Below are positions 17,460-26,007 of a stretch of DNA of 59,185 nucleotides, piece by piece. The stretch is taken from positions 1 through 59,185 of the forward strand of contig CALXVS010000006.1 of NCBI GenBank assembly GCA_944392145.1, in the 5' to 3' direction. The notes below the pieces were generated by a model. It saw only the letters and a program-made list of their open reading frames with translations, had not been told where the DNA came from and did not search any database. How positions within the stretch are numbered: position 1 is the stretch's first letter; every line of letters begins with the position of its first letter. Position numbers and translations under genes: made by a program. Origin of the DNA: an uncultured Alphaproteobacteria bacterium (GTDB taxonomy: Bacteria; Pseudomonadota; Alphaproteobacteria; CAAHEQ01; UBA3637).

Positions 17460-17685
17460 CGTTGTGATGGCCCAATCACAACGTGGGTATACAAAGCCTA
17501 GATCTGTTAGGGCACTCGTTCACACAATGCGTGTGTGAATTACCATTGGTGTGAAACGATTGTTAATCGGGCATCTACTCGTTATGGGTGGATGCCAGTG
17601 AATAAGGCTTCGCCCAAATAGCTGGGCTACTTGTCTAACAGATCGTAGTTTGTACATCCACCCGCCTGAAACATGGCGGGTTAAA
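17460..17685 (+). ncRNA. structured leader RNA, copy 1 (unrecognised family, pseudoknotted)
   Basis: Elements in order: hairpin 17460-17483 (CGTTGTGAT/ATCACAACG, loop GGCCCA); long helix in two parts, TACAAA 17490-17495 with TTTGTA 17649-17654 and GATCTGTTAG 17501-17510 with CTAACAGATC 17635-17644, around a small internal loop; a variable hairpin near 17519-17541; hairpin GGCATCTAC 17570-17578 with GTGGATGCC 17588-17596; hairpin GCCCA 17612-17616 with TGGGC 17623-17627. The 3-prime arm GGGTGGATG (17586-17594) is also exactly complementary to CATCCACCC (17655-17663), a pseudoknot. That segment overlaps a terminator-like hairpin (17660-17666 with 17675-17681), which here lacks a U-tract. The SLOG gene starts 28 bases later. 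The copies at 37539 and 41241 keep every helix with different bases. Confidence 0.85.
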
Positions 17686-17708
17686 ACTATGGGCTGAATG
17701 GATAAGTA

Positions 17709-18161
17709 ATGGCTATATGCACGTTCTTTGGTCATAGATACGCACCGCTTACAGAAGCAGAGAAAGAAAAATTAACTGCTTCAATTACCGACCTTATCGT
17801 AAATCACGATGTTACTGAATTTTGGGTCGGCGCCAAAGGCGAATTTGATTCCCTTTGTAGCTATACAGTCAGACAACTCAAAGAAAAATTCCCAAACATA
17901 AAACTGGCACTTGTTTTATCCTATGTTCCAACAAATAAAGAGGATTACGAGTGGAAAGAGCGTTATTATGATCATATCTTTTTACCAGACGGTGTTGAGG
18001 TTGGTCCTCAGCGATTTGCGATCACAAGGCGTAACCGTTGGATGTCTTTCAACACAGATTACATGATATGTTACGTTAAGCGCGATTATGGAGGAGCCTA
18101 TGTCGCTATGAAAACAGCGTTGGCCCACAAAAAAAAGGTGATAAACATATGTCAAACATAG
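17709..18161 (+). CDS. SLOG/DUF1273-type Rossmann protein, copy A
   Basis: A 150-residue protein of the YpsA/DUF1273-like branch of the SLOG superfamily, nucleotide-binding Rossmann folds. Visible family features: FFGHR near the N-terminus, EFWVGAKGEFDS (about 39-50), the strand IKLALVLSYVPT, QRFAITRRNRWM, and the C-terminal CYV...YGGAYVAMKTA that probably binds a nucleotide. Molecular function is unknown for this branch. It directly follows the structured RNA and overlaps the next gene by 13 bases, so it is coupled to endonuclease I. Paralogs lie at 37766 and 40556, each behind the same RNA. Confidence 0.85.
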   Translation: MAICTFFGHRYAPLTEAEKEKLTASITDLIVNHDVTEFWVGAKGEFDSLCSYTVRQLKEKFPNIKLALVLSYVPTNKEDYEWKERYYDHIFLPDGVEVGPQRFAITRRNRWMSFNTDYMICYVKRDYGGAYVAMKTALAHKKKVINICQT

Positions 18162-18901
18162 TGTGTAAATATGTTCTTATATGTTCGATGATGTTCATCA
18201 CAACCTCAGCGTTAGCCGGAAATGAGCGCATTATATCCTTTAATCAGGCCAAAAATGACCTGAAAAACCTGGTATATTATGACCATCATCAGACATTTTA
18301 CTGTCATGTTCCTTTTGATGTTCATAATAGGACCATATTACCGTCAGATTTTTACATAGCGAAACATAAAAAACGCGCTGGCCGCATGGAATGGGAACAT
18401 ATAGTTCCGGCCGAGAACTTTGGTCGCGCTTTCCGAGAATGGCGTGTGGGAGACCCGGCATGTGTTAACAGAAAAGGCCAACCATTCAAAGGCCGCCGCT
18501 GTGCAAACAAAACAAACAGCCAATTTCGTATGATGCAGGCTGATATGTATAATCTTTACCCGTCCGTTGGCGCGGTTAATGCTATCCGGTCAAACTATAA
18601 TTTTGCCGAGTTACCGGAAGATGTTGATTTTATCATTGATGCCTGTAACTTTAAGGTACTGGGCCACAAGGTTGAGCCGGCGGACATGAGCAAAGGTGAA
18701 ATCGCCAGGACATACCTTTATTTTGATAGCGAATACCAGACATATAACATGAGTAAGCAATTGCGGAGGCTGATGGATGCCTGGAATGTTTTGTATCCGG
18801 TCACGCCATGGGAATGCACCCGGGCCAAACGTATCGAAGAAATCCAAGGAAATCCGAACCCATTCGTAAAAGAACCTTGCATTGAAAAAGGTTTGTATTA
18901 A
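18149..18901 (+). CDS. endonuclease I family, secreted
   Basis: A 250-residue EndA/Dns-type nuclease that cuts DNA without sequence specificity, normally in the periplasm or outside the cell. Residues 1-23 form a signal peptide ending near SALAG. The beta-beta-alpha-metal active site is RMEWEHIVPAENFG (about 79-92), and cysteine pairs such as PACVNRKG and RRCANKTNSQ match the family. Its ATG lies inside the 3-prime end of SLOG copy A, with AAAAAGGTG as ribosome site. In this context it may be controlled by the upstream RNA. Confidence 0.9.
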   Translation: MSNIVCKYVLICSMMFITTSALAGNERIISFNQAKNDLKNLVYYDHHQTFYCHVPFDVHNRTILPSDFYIAKHKKRAGRMEWEHIVPAENFGRAFREWRVGDPACVNRKGQPFKGRRCANKTNSQFRMMQADMYNLYPSVGAVNAIRSNYNFAELPEDVDFIIDACNFKVLGHKVEPADMSKGEIARTYLYFDSEYQTYNMSKQLRRLMDAWNVLYPVTPWECTRAKRIEEIQGNPNPFVKEPCIEKGLY

Positions 18902-19172
18902 TAATAAAATCAAGAACTTAAACTGACGTTTTTCAACCTAATGTCAACCTCTCTTGAGTAGATTAGAAACACAAGAGCAATAAAATTGTATGGAAAACAT
19001 TGTAAATCAATATCTTAAAATCAAAGCGGCACTTTTTGGTTGGCAGATATGGCAGGGTATACTTTTTGGGTATAGGTATACTTTTGGGGGAGTAACAATT
19101 AAAATGACAGCCGCGTAATAGGAAATTTTGAAAAGGGGAATAGTGGCTGAAACTGGGCTTTAAGCGGGCATA
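18902..19172. other. gene-free stretch with paired GGTATACTTTT repeats
   Basis: No credible gene. It holds two closely spaced direct repeats, GGTATACTTTTTGGG and GGTATACTTTTGGGG (about 19053-19090). Lying about 130 bases from the 3-prime end of tRNA-Pro, this resembles the arm-site region of an integrative element, but no integrase is present in the window. Confidence 0.35.
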
Positions 19173-19206
19173 AAAAAAGCGGACACTTTAAAGTATCCGT
19201 TTTTAT
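19173..19206 (-). terminator. terminator of tRNA-Pro, probably bidirectional
   Basis: CGGACACTTT (19180-19189) pairs with AAAGTATCCG (19190-19199). There is an A-tract on the left and a T-tract on the right, so it can work for either strand. Confidence 0.8.
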
Positions 19207-19216
19207 TTTTTTATAT

Positions 19217-19293
19217 TGGTCGGAATGAGAGGATTTGAACCTCCGGCCCCTACGTCCCGAACGTAGTGCTCTACCAGGCTGAGCTACATTCCG
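19217..19293 (-). tRNA. tRNA-Pro (CGG)
   Basis: A 77-base cloverleaf on the minus strand with acceptor CGGAATG/CATTCCG, the D-arm AGCTCAGCCTGGTAGAGC, the anticodon loop TTCGGGA giving anticodon CGG, the T-loop GGTTCAAATCC, and an encoded CCA. Its 3-prime end faces the BREX region, the usual side for island insertion. Confidence 0.95.
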
Positions 19294-19330
19294 AAAAACG
19301 TTCTTTTTATACGCTTGTTTTTTTTAAATG

Positions 19331-20665
19331 TCAAGCTCTTTTTTCATTTTTTATGAAAAGACGTGTTTGCCATCCTTTGGCGGCCAGTGATAAATAATCA
19401 TCATATGTTATACGGTTGGCGTGCGATATGGCTTCACGGCCGCAAACAGTCGGAGTTTTACATCCGGTCAAATGAGGATGTGTCCAGGGCATTCCTTTAT
19501 CATAAGCTGCCCCCATAGCGGTTAGAAGTAAACTTTCCATAGTTTGTTGTTGTTGGCTGAGTTTGATACGCGGGGGAACTTTGAATCTGGCCAAAATGTT
19601 TTGAAAAACGGTTTTGTGTTCGGGTAAAATAAATCCCTGTCCGCTAAGAAGATCTTTAAATCCCCGATAAACAATCGGATGATGCCATCCACCACCATAA
19701 AGGGAAAATACTGTTGGCATTTCAATCCGAGGTGTGACAAAACGTAAGGTTAAAGCGGCTGTGTAAGCGGCGAAATAAGCCGCTGTATGGATTTTATCAT
19801 TTAATCGGCCCGAGGTTTCAAAGGCTTGAATTCGGTCAAAATGATAATAAGCCGGATCACCCGATTTGGGGACAGCACGTTCGTAATAAGAACGCCCCAT
19901 ATCATACAAATGTTGCAATAAATCCGTATCCAATTGCCCGTTAAGGGCATATTTTCCGTCTTTATCAAATGAATCGGATGTATACCGGCGGACAAGATGA
20001 TCAGTAAATTCATTGCAGGGGCCGGCATCCCATGCTTGAACGGCTAAACCATGATGGATAACTGTCAGATTTGATGTATTGCCGGCATTAAAGTCAATCT
20101 TATCGGGTTCTCCCTCTTGACGGGCCAATAATGCCGAAAAAGGCGGCATTAATGGAGCACCCTCACCGCCGTTTACCACATCGTTTGAGCGAAAATCATA
20201 TAAAACACGAATAAGGGCACCATTCAGTTTTTGTGAAATCAGGTCAGCCAACATTTTCCCCGACCCGATTTGTAGGGTATAACTTTGTGTTTTGTCTCCG
20301 TTTATGTGTGAGGGAGGGCAGTGATCTAACGTTTTACCGTGTGTACAAATAGCAGCGATACAAGAGGGATTCAGATCATTTTTGCGGATAAATTCTGTAA
20401 CCGCATCGGCCACTTGGCGCACATAGGTATCATGTATTTCTTTGAAAATGGGATTTGCAACAAACGTTTCCATGGATATACCACTTTCTGCCAAGGCACG
20501 TAGCTGGTGCATGCGATCAATTATTTTGCGTGAAAATGGTTTGCTGAATGAGGGACCTGTTTTAAAAAAGCCATCAGAAAACCATGCCGAAGCAACATCA
20601 ACCGCATCCATTGAGTTCCCTGTCATAATCCCAATGTAAAAAGCGATTTCAGTGTTATTGGTCAT
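19331..20665 (-). CDS. anmK: anhydro-N-acetylmuramic acid kinase
   Basis: AnmK phosphorylates and opens anhydro-MurNAc in peptidoglycan recycling. The N-terminal phosphate-binding motif is GIMTGNSMDAVDVA (about residues 12-25). Later motifs include CTHGKTL, the sugar and metal region GEGAPLMPP, DFNAGNTSNLTV, AWDAGPCNEFTDHLV, and SLYGGGWHHP near the C-terminus. At 444 residues it is longer than the roughly 370 usual in E. coli. It lies downstream of the flavin reductase-rubredoxin gene with a 14-base gap and may share its transcript. Confidence 0.9.
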   Translation of the reverse strand: MTNNTEIAFYIGIMTGNSMDAVDVASAWFSDGFFKTGPSFSKPFSRKIIDRMHQLRALAESGISMETFVANPIFKEIHDTYVRQVADAVTEFIRKNDLNPSCIAAICTHGKTLDHCPPSHINGDKTQSYTLQIGSGKMLADLISQKLNGALIRVLYDFRSNDVVNGGEGAPLMPPFSALLARQEGEPDKIDFNAGNTSNLTVIHHGLAVQAWDAGPCNEFTDHLVRRYTSDSFDKDGKYALNGQLDTDLLQHLYDMGRSYYERAVPKSGDPAYYHFDRIQAFETSGRLNDKIHTAAYFAAYTAALTLRFVTPRIEMPTVFSLYGGGWHHPIVYRGFKDLLSGQGFILPEHKTVFQNILARFKVPPRIKLSQQQQTMESLLLTAMGAAYDKGMPWTHPHLTGCKTPTVCGREAISHANRITYDDYLSLAAKGWQTRLFIKNEKRA

Positions 20666-20679
20666 TAAAAAAAGAACGG

Positions 20680-21294
20680 TTATTCTTCACGGACAAAAAC
20701 ACTTTTTGGTTCACCACATAAAGGGCAAACCCAATCATCGGGTAATTCCTCAAACGGTGTTTCTCCATCATAGACATAGCCACATACCGAGCAGATCCAT
20801 TTGGTTTGTTGTGTCATTGTTTTCTCCTTTTTCTTAATATTTTTTTGATAAGCGTTATATGTCAGTTCAGCATCGCATTCACCCGCCACACAGGATATAA
20901 CATCGCATAAAAAGACGTAATGAGTTGCTGTTTCAAGAACTGTATTTTGTTTCAGATGCATGTAAGCACAAGCGTTTTTTAAAAAAGGCAAGCCTTCTTT
21001 TTCAAACAGGGTTTCCTTTTTCCATTTGTCGGTGGTACGTGATGATTGAAATCCGAATCGGGCTATGGTGTTAAATGGTGTATGTTCCGGCAGAACAGAT
21101 AAAGATAGCGCTTTTGTTTTTAAAAAAGTTTCGCAGGTATAGGAATTTTTACCCAAAGAAATCATGATTTGACATGGGTCAACTTCAATAACCATAACCG
21201 CGTCAATACAACTGCCGACCCAACGATTGTTTTCATCTTTTGCGCCAATGACATATAAGCCGTGCGATATTTTAAACAGGGCATTTAAATCCAT
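20680..21294 (-). CDS. flavin reductase-like domain fused to rubredoxin
   Basis: A 204-residue fusion. The N-terminal part (about 1-150) is an FMN-binding flavin reductase-like domain. The C-terminal 50 residues are a rubredoxin with [20 protein letters not shown] and VCPLCG, the four cysteines that bind one iron. The layout resembles high-molecular-weight rubredoxins that pass electrons to oxygen- or NO-reducing flavoproteins. I chose the ATG at 21294 because AAAGGAG (21300-21306) is then well spaced; the ATG at 21315 lacks a site. It suggests an anaerobic or microaerobic lifestyle. Confidence 0.88.
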   Translation of the reverse strand: MDLNALFKISHGLYVIGAKDENNRWVGSCIDAVMVIEVDPCQIMISLGKNSYTCETFLKTKALSLSVLPEHTPFNTIARFGFQSSRTTDKWKKETLFEKEGLPFLKNACAYMHLKQNTVLETATHYVFLCDVISCVAGECDAELTYNAYQKNIKKKEKTMTQQTKWICSVCGYVYDGETPFEELPDDWVCPLCGEPKSVFVREE

Positions 21295-21352
21295 AAAAAC
21301 TCCTTTTTTTACCATTTTATCCGAAAAGAAATCAGCCTGTCAAATTTTTTTA

Positions 21353-21381
21353 TTGAAAAGACAAATATTTCGGATTATAAC
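21353..21381 (+). promoter_or_regulatory. promoter of the LOG-family gene
   Basis: TTGAAA (21353-21358) and TATAAC (21376-21381) with 17-base spacing, about 30 bases before the LOG-family ATG. Confidence 0.65.
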
Positions 21382-21413
21382 ACATACAGGAATTTAAAAA
21401 CAAGGATACAGAT

Positions 21414-22001
21414 ATGATACATTATAAAACTATTACCGTTTTTGCCAGTGCGTCAGGGCGTGTTTCTTCCGTTCATCATGCCCCGATGCGTCAGGTGGGT
21501 GAATTGTTGGCCGAAAAGGGGATCACGATGGTCTATGGCGTTGGTGATGAAGGTATGATGGGTAGTGTGTTTCAGGGAGTGCGTAACAAAAACGGTCGGG
21601 TTGTGGGTATTACAACTGAAAAGTTGTTGGAATTGCAATGTCGGGATAAAAGCGTTTATCGCCCGGGTGAGATTAAAGTTGTTGAAAATTTATCACAACG
21701 TAAGAAAGAAATGTTTCAATTGGGTGAGGCCATTTTGGTCGGTCCGGGCGGATGGGGAACCATTGATGAGTTTTCAGAATTTGCCGTTTTGATTCAAACA
21801 GGCGATTTACCAAAAAAACCGATGGTATTTTTAAATTTCAACGAGTTTTGGAAACCGTTGCAAGAGCTGATTTTAAATATGCTTCAGGAAGGGACCTTGG
21901 ATCAGGATAAAGTTGATTTTATTGAATTTGTGGATCAACCGGATGAAATTTTTAATGCATTAGATAAAGTTCAAGCGCGTTTAGATGCTAACCGTCATTA
22001 A
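21414..22001 (+). CDS. LOG-family protein (nucleotide phosphoribohydrolase type)
   Basis: A 195-residue Rossmann protein of the LOG family. The signature PGGWGTIDEFSEF (about residues 104-116) matches PGGxGTxxE. YGVGDEGMMGSVFQG and the N-terminal FASASG provide the nucleotide pocket. Characterised members hydrolyse nucleoside monophosphates such as cytokinin ribotides to base and ribose phosphate. The in vivo substrate here is unknown. It belongs to the wider SLOG superfamily but not to the branch of the three RNA-linked genes. Confidence 0.88.
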   Translation: MIHYKTITVFASASGRVSSVHHAPMRQVGELLAEKGITMVYGVGDEGMMGSVFQGVRNKNGRVVGITTEKLLELQCRDKSVYRPGEIKVVENLSQRKKEMFQLGEAILVGPGGWGTIDEFSEFAVLIQTGDLPKKPMVFLNFNEFWKPLQELILNMLQEGTLDQDKVDFIEFVDQPDEIFNALDKVQARLDANRH

Positions 22002-22009
22002 AACCCCTT

Positions 22010-22555
22010 TTATTTAAGGGATGTGCGTGGTTTGCAGCCGCAATATGTTTGGGCATACAGTTTTTTTAATTTTGTTAATGCTGCCCGTCGCTGTTCACCC
22101 CCGTTTTTACGCCAATTTGTTGTATCATAGGGGATGTTTTCGCTTTCAGCTGCTTTTTGACCTGCACGGCACACTTGATCAAAATCTTTATACCGGGAAA
22201 TTCCTAAAACGGAAGAAAAACGGGTAAAGCCATTTTCTTTGGCGTATTGAGCTGCACGACGCAGTCTTAAATAAAAACACACATCACATCGTTTACCGCG
22301 TTCTGGTTCATGTTCAAGACCTTTCGTTGCTGCATCCCATGTGTGCGGGTCATATTCCAATTCAACAAACGGAACCCCGTATTCAAGGCAAATGCGTTTA
22401 TTTTCAGTCAATCGTTTGGCATATTCTTCGGCCGGACGAATATTAGGATTATAAAATAAGACCGTAAAATTTGCATGCTGTGCACTTAATTCTTCAATAA
22501 CACCAACCGAGCAAGGCGCACAACATGAAAGTAATAACAATTTGTCCGTGTTCAT
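22010..22555 (-). CDS. queH: epoxyqueuosine reductase QueH
   Basis: QueH (DUF208) performs the last step of queuosine synthesis in tRNA without cobalamin. The motifs are CCAPC (about residues 11-15 from this start), CDVCFYLRL, and YCGC near the C-terminus; all are cysteine-rich sites that bind an iron-sulfur cluster and a second metal. I chose the ATG at 22555 (MNTDKLLLLSCCAPC) because AAGGAT lies upstream; the frame to 22588 adds atypical residues. tgt, which inserts the queuosine precursor, is at 29012. The gene ends 8 bases from the convergent LOG-family gene. Confidence 0.92.
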   Translation of the reverse strand: MNTDKLLLLSCCAPCSVGVIEELSAQHANFTVLFYNPNIRPAEEYAKRLTENKRICLEYGVPFVELEYDPHTWDAATKGLEHEPERGKRCDVCFYLRLRRAAQYAKENGFTRFSSVLGISRYKDFDQVCRAGQKAAESENIPYDTTNWRKNGGEQRRAALTKLKKLYAQTYCGCKPRTSLK

Positions 22556-22619
22556 TTTTTGTATCCTTATATGTTTTAAACATAGCAAAAAAACCTTTTT
22601 GAAACAAGAAAAAAAAGAA

Positions 22620-22648
22620 TTGACAGGGTATTAAAATATTGATAGCAT
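22620..22648 (+). promoter_or_regulatory. promoter of the GtrA-GT2-GTC operon
   Basis: TTGACA (22620-22625) and TAGCAT (22643-22648) with 17-base spacing, 30 bases before the first ATG of the operon. Confidence 0.65.
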
Positions 22649-22678
22649 AAAACCAATTTTTTTAATCCGGGGCAGAAA

Positions 22679-23116
22679 ATGAGAAAAATAAAAGAATGGT
22701 ATGATGTGCTTTTTCGTTTTTGGATGACATTTCCGGAAAAAATACGTTTTTTACTTGTCGGTGGATACAATACGGTTGTTTCATATGCCCTTTACAGCTT
22801 ATTTTTGTATCTTTTAGGTGGAATGATGGCACAGACAGCTTTATTTTTATCCTTTTTGGTTTCTTCCGTGAACAGTTATTGGACACAACGTATTTATGTT
22901 TTTCAAAGTAAAAATAAAGCCTTGTTCAAAGAATACATTCGGTGCTTAACAGCATGGGGAGTAAACTATGTCATTAACGCCGGTTTGTTGTTCGTTTTAA
23001 CGTGGTTTCTGAATCCTTATTTAGCGCAATTGGTTGCTTTAACTTTGGTAACGGTTAACAGTTATCTGATGCTGAAATACATGGCATTTAACCCAAAAAA
23101 TAAGGAGAATACATGA
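22679..23116 (+). CDS. GtrA-family membrane protein
   Basis: A 145-residue protein with four predicted membrane helices, starting with the family pattern KIRFLLVGGYNTVVSYALY. GtrA proteins are thought to flip lipid-linked sugars, or small polyprenyl carriers, across the membrane. It overlaps the next gene by 4 bases (ATGA), so the products are coupled. The triad with a GT2 and a GT-C enzyme resembles gtrABC glycan-modification operons. Confidence 0.85.
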   Translation: MRKIKEWYDVLFRFWMTFPEKIRFLLVGGYNTVVSYALYSLFLYLLGGMMAQTALFLSFLVSSVNSYWTQRIYVFQSKNKALFKEYIRCLTAWGVNYVINAGLLFVLTWFLNPYLAQLVALTLVTVNSYLMLKYMAFNPKNKENT

Positions 23117-24033
23117 AAATCGCTGTTTTAATCCCTTGTTATAACGAAGCCACCAGTATCGGGCAGGTTGTTCGTGATATAAAAGCCGTTATACCCAAGG
23201 CAGACATTTACGTTTATGATAATAATTCAACGGATCAAACAGCCCAAATTGCACGCGATGCCGGTGCTTTGGTTCGTTTTGAAAGTTATCAGGGGAAGGG
23301 AAGTGTCGTGCGGCGTATGTTCGCCGATGTTGAGGCGGATGTGTATGTCATGTTAGATGGAGATGCGACGTATGACGCCCCCAGTATTCCTATCATGATT
23401 CATAAATTAACAGAGGAGCGGTTGGATATGGTTACAGGTGTGCGCCAACATCGGGAAAGTGAAGCATATCGGCCTGGGCATCAATTTGGTAATGTTTTAA
23501 TGACACGTGTGGTTCATTTATTTTTTGGTCGACGGACAGCAGATATGCTCTCAGGATTAAGGGTGTTTTCACGTCGATTTGTAAAATCGTTTCCAGCTAT
23601 GTCCAAAGGTTTTGAAATTGAAACCGAGTTAACGGTGTATGCTTCATCCATGCGATTGCCGACAGCAGATGTTGTGACGCCATATTACGCTCGTCCCGAA
23701 GGATCAGTCAGTAAATTGTCTACATTTCGTGATGGGTGGCGTATTTTAAAGATGATTGCAACACTGATAAAGGAAGAACGGCCGTTATTGTTTTTTGGTG
23801 TTTTGGGAACAGTGCTGTTTATTGTATCTTTAATGCTGGCGGCACCGGTCATTTTAACGTATTTTGAAACGGGTTTGGTGCCGCGCTTGCCAACCGCATT
23901 GTTGTCGGCAGCTGTGGCATTAACCGGGGGTGTCAGTTGGGCAATTGGTCTGATTTTGGATATGGTTAATAACAGTCGTAAAGAATTACGGCGGATGCGA
24001 TATTTATCCATTCCGGTATTGCGGCAAGAATAA
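23113..24033 (+). CDS. family 2 glycosyltransferase (GtrB/dolichol-phosphate sugar synthase type)
   Basis: A 306-residue inverting GT-A enzyme. The start KIAVLIPCYNEATSIGQVV is the family 2 signature, YVMLDGDATYD (about 77-87) holds the metal-binding DxD, and SGLRVFSRRF follows. Two C-terminal hydrophobic segments (about 235-260 and 265-290) anchor it to the membrane. It probably loads a sugar on a polyprenyl phosphate for use by the next gene product. Confidence 0.9.
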   Translation: MKIAVLIPCYNEATSIGQVVRDIKAVIPKADIYVYDNNSTDQTAQIARDAGALVRFESYQGKGSVVRRMFADVEADVYVMLDGDATYDAPSIPIMIHKLTEERLDMVTGVRQHRESEAYRPGHQFGNVLMTRVVHLFFGRRTADMLSGLRVFSRRFVKSFPAMSKGFEIETELTVYASSMRLPTADVVTPYYARPEGSVSKLSTFRDGWRILKMIATLIKEERPLLFFGVLGTVLFIVSLMLAAPVILTYFETGLVPRLPTALLSAAVALTGGVSWAIGLILDMVNNSRKELRRMRYLSIPVLRQE

Positions 24034-24052
24034 GTAAAAAGGGTAAACATAC

Positions 24053-26005
24053 ATGTTTTCAAGTTATCGGGCGGTTTTTTGGTTAAGCGTCGTTATGGCG
24101 TTGTTTGTTTTTGCACCGTTTTATGTGACGGGGTTTTCAACGGATGTTTGGACACGGTTGGCGCGTATCGCCGAATGGAGCCGTTTAGGATTTCCCTGGC
24201 ATGAATATTTAACCGCTGAACAAAATTTTCCCTTTGGACAAGAGCTTCATTGGACACGGCCACTTGATTTTTTAGGATACGCATTCGCATGGACGTTTAT
24301 TCCCACATGGGGATTGAAAACAGCTCTGGAAATTATGGCAACGTTTACCCCGATTATTGTTTTGTTGATTGGAATCCGGGGCTATTTTTACGGAATGCGC
24401 GGTTATGTATCTCCTAAAATAGCATTTTTGGGATTTTGGTTGTTTTTTTATGCAATCGGATACGTTTGGGGACAGGCAGCACCCGGATATTATGATCATC
24501 ATGTGTTTCATTTTACATTGTTGATGTGGGTGATTGCTTTGACTGCACGAAGTTTTTTAACTGTAGGACAAGCAAAACTTTGTTTAATGGCTGCCGCGGG
24601 TGTTTTAACGGCATTGGGGACTTGGATAACGGCCGAATTTGCGATAAATATGGTTTTTGTTGCGTTGCCGTTTGCCTTTTGGTGGTTGTTGTTTAACACT
24701 TCTTTAAAAGCATTAACAGTGTATTTTTGTGTTTATACACTTGTTTGTTTGCTTGCCTTAAGCTTTGACCACCCGATGAGTGGTTTTATGACATTGGATA
24801 TCTATCGTTTTTCGTTATTTCATGCCATATTGGGTGGAATATTTACCGGTATTTGCCTGATATTAGAGAGTTTATTTCGGATTATTCAGACAAGTGTTTT
24901 CAGACGGCTGATTTATGGTGTTTTGATGGTATCTATTACCTGTTGCGCGCTTTTAATCGGATTCCAGGATATTATTTTTCGGCCGATGACAGATCCCGTC
25001 GTGTATCATTTATGGGTTAAAAAAGTAACCGAGATGGCTCCTTTAACAAATGATTGGCCATCATTTTTTCGGTATGTTATTTTGACGGCTCCTGTTGTTG
25101 TAGGGATGATGGTTTCTTTTATTCAAAACCACATACAAAAACGACAAGCTATTCTATTGACGGTGTTAAGCGGCCTTGTTTTTTACACAACTTTAATGGT
25201 TTTTCATGTCAGAGTAGGGATTTCGGTTGATGCTTTCTTTATTTGGACAGCGGTTTTCTTTTTGAACGATGTTTTTTTTCCGCGGGAAAAATCAGTTAAA
25301 CTGACTTTGATATTTATTGTGTTTTATGCGTTGTTTATGGGAACAACAATAAAGGGTAAAATAATTATGGAACGTTTCATCAAGTTTGGTGTAGATCATT
25401 ACAAAGAAGCCTATGAAAATAACCCTGATATAGAATTGCCAACGTTTTTAAAAGATGAATTTTTAAAAGAAAAAGCAAAAAATGAAGAAAAAGAGCTAAC
25501 ACTTGATGCAAAAGTCAATGCGTTGTTTAACCAACGTCCTGAAGACGAAACATATTCATGCAAAACGCCGGAAAGTGCCTTTAAAGTTTTAAAAGAACAT
25601 CCGGTAAAAGGCGGTGTTTTAACTGATATTTTTCAAGCACCTCAGGTTTTGTGGGAGAGTGGTAGACCCGTTTGGGGCGGGCCGTATCATGATATGATTG
25701 CCCCTCATCTGGATTTAATACGTGTGTTTTTTGATGAAGGCCCTGATTTTAAAGTGGCACGTCGGTTATTAGAATATCGTCAGACAAAATTGATTTTTAT
25801 GACGCATCCCGGTTGTATGGTATATTTATTTTGGAATGATAAGGCATTTAAAAAGCGTGAAGGATTAGATGCATATTTTTATTTCAAAACGTATTATGAG
25901 TTGCCCGGTATGCCTAAATGGCTTAAACGAATTTATTACGATGAACCATCAGGGGTCAAAATTTTTGAGGTTATTGAGGATCATATGCCTCGTTTGCAGC
26001 CCTGA
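24053..26005 (+). CDS. GT-C membrane glycosyltransferase (STT3/Gtr-like)
   Basis: A 650-residue protein with about a dozen hydrophobic segments followed by a soluble C-terminal domain from about residue 440. The early loop FSTDVWTRLARIAEW and the motif GYYDHHVFH (about 143-151) resemble the acidic and DHH sites of GT-C oligosaccharyl- or glycosyltransferases. It lies 19 bases after the GT2 gene. I infer it transfers the lipid-linked sugar to a surface glycan or protein; the acceptor cannot be read from the sequence. Confidence 0.75.
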   Translation: MFSSYRAVFWLSVVMALFVFAPFYVTGFSTDVWTRLARIAEWSRLGFPWHEYLTAEQNFPFGQELHWTRPLDFLGYAFAWTFIPTWGLKTALEIMATFTPIIVLLIGIRGYFYGMRGYVSPKIAFLGFWLFFYAIGYVWGQAAPGYYDHHVFHFTLLMWVIALTARSFLTVGQAKLCLMAAAGVLTALGTWITAEFAINMVFVALPFAFWWLLFNTSLKALTVYFCVYTLVCLLALSFDHPMSGFMTLDIYRFSLFHAILGGIFTGICLILESLFRIIQTSVFRRLIYGVLMVSITCCALLIGFQDIIFRPMTDPVVYHLWVKKVTEMAPLTNDWPSFFRYVILTAPVVVGMMVSFIQNHIQKRQAILLTVLSGLVFYTTLMVFHVRVGISVDAFFIWTAVFFLNDVFFPREKSVKLTLIFIVFYALFMGTTIKGKIIMERFIKFGVDHYKEAYENNPDIELPTFLKDEFLKEKAKNEEKELTLDAKVNALFNQRPEDETYSCKTPESAFKVLKEHPVKGGVLTDIFQAPQVLWESGRPVWGGPYHDMIAPHLDLIRVFFDEGPDFKVARRLLEYRQTKLIFMTHPGCMVYLFWNDKAFKKREGLDAYFYFKTYYELPGMPKWLKRIYYDEPSGVKIFEVIEDHMPRLQP

Positions 26006-26007
26006 AA

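Noticed and set aside
17460-17685. Structured RNA as 6S RNA or a retron msr-msd
   Set aside because: It has a pseudoknot and a terminator overlap instead of the single long rod of 6S, and no reverse transcriptase lies nearby.
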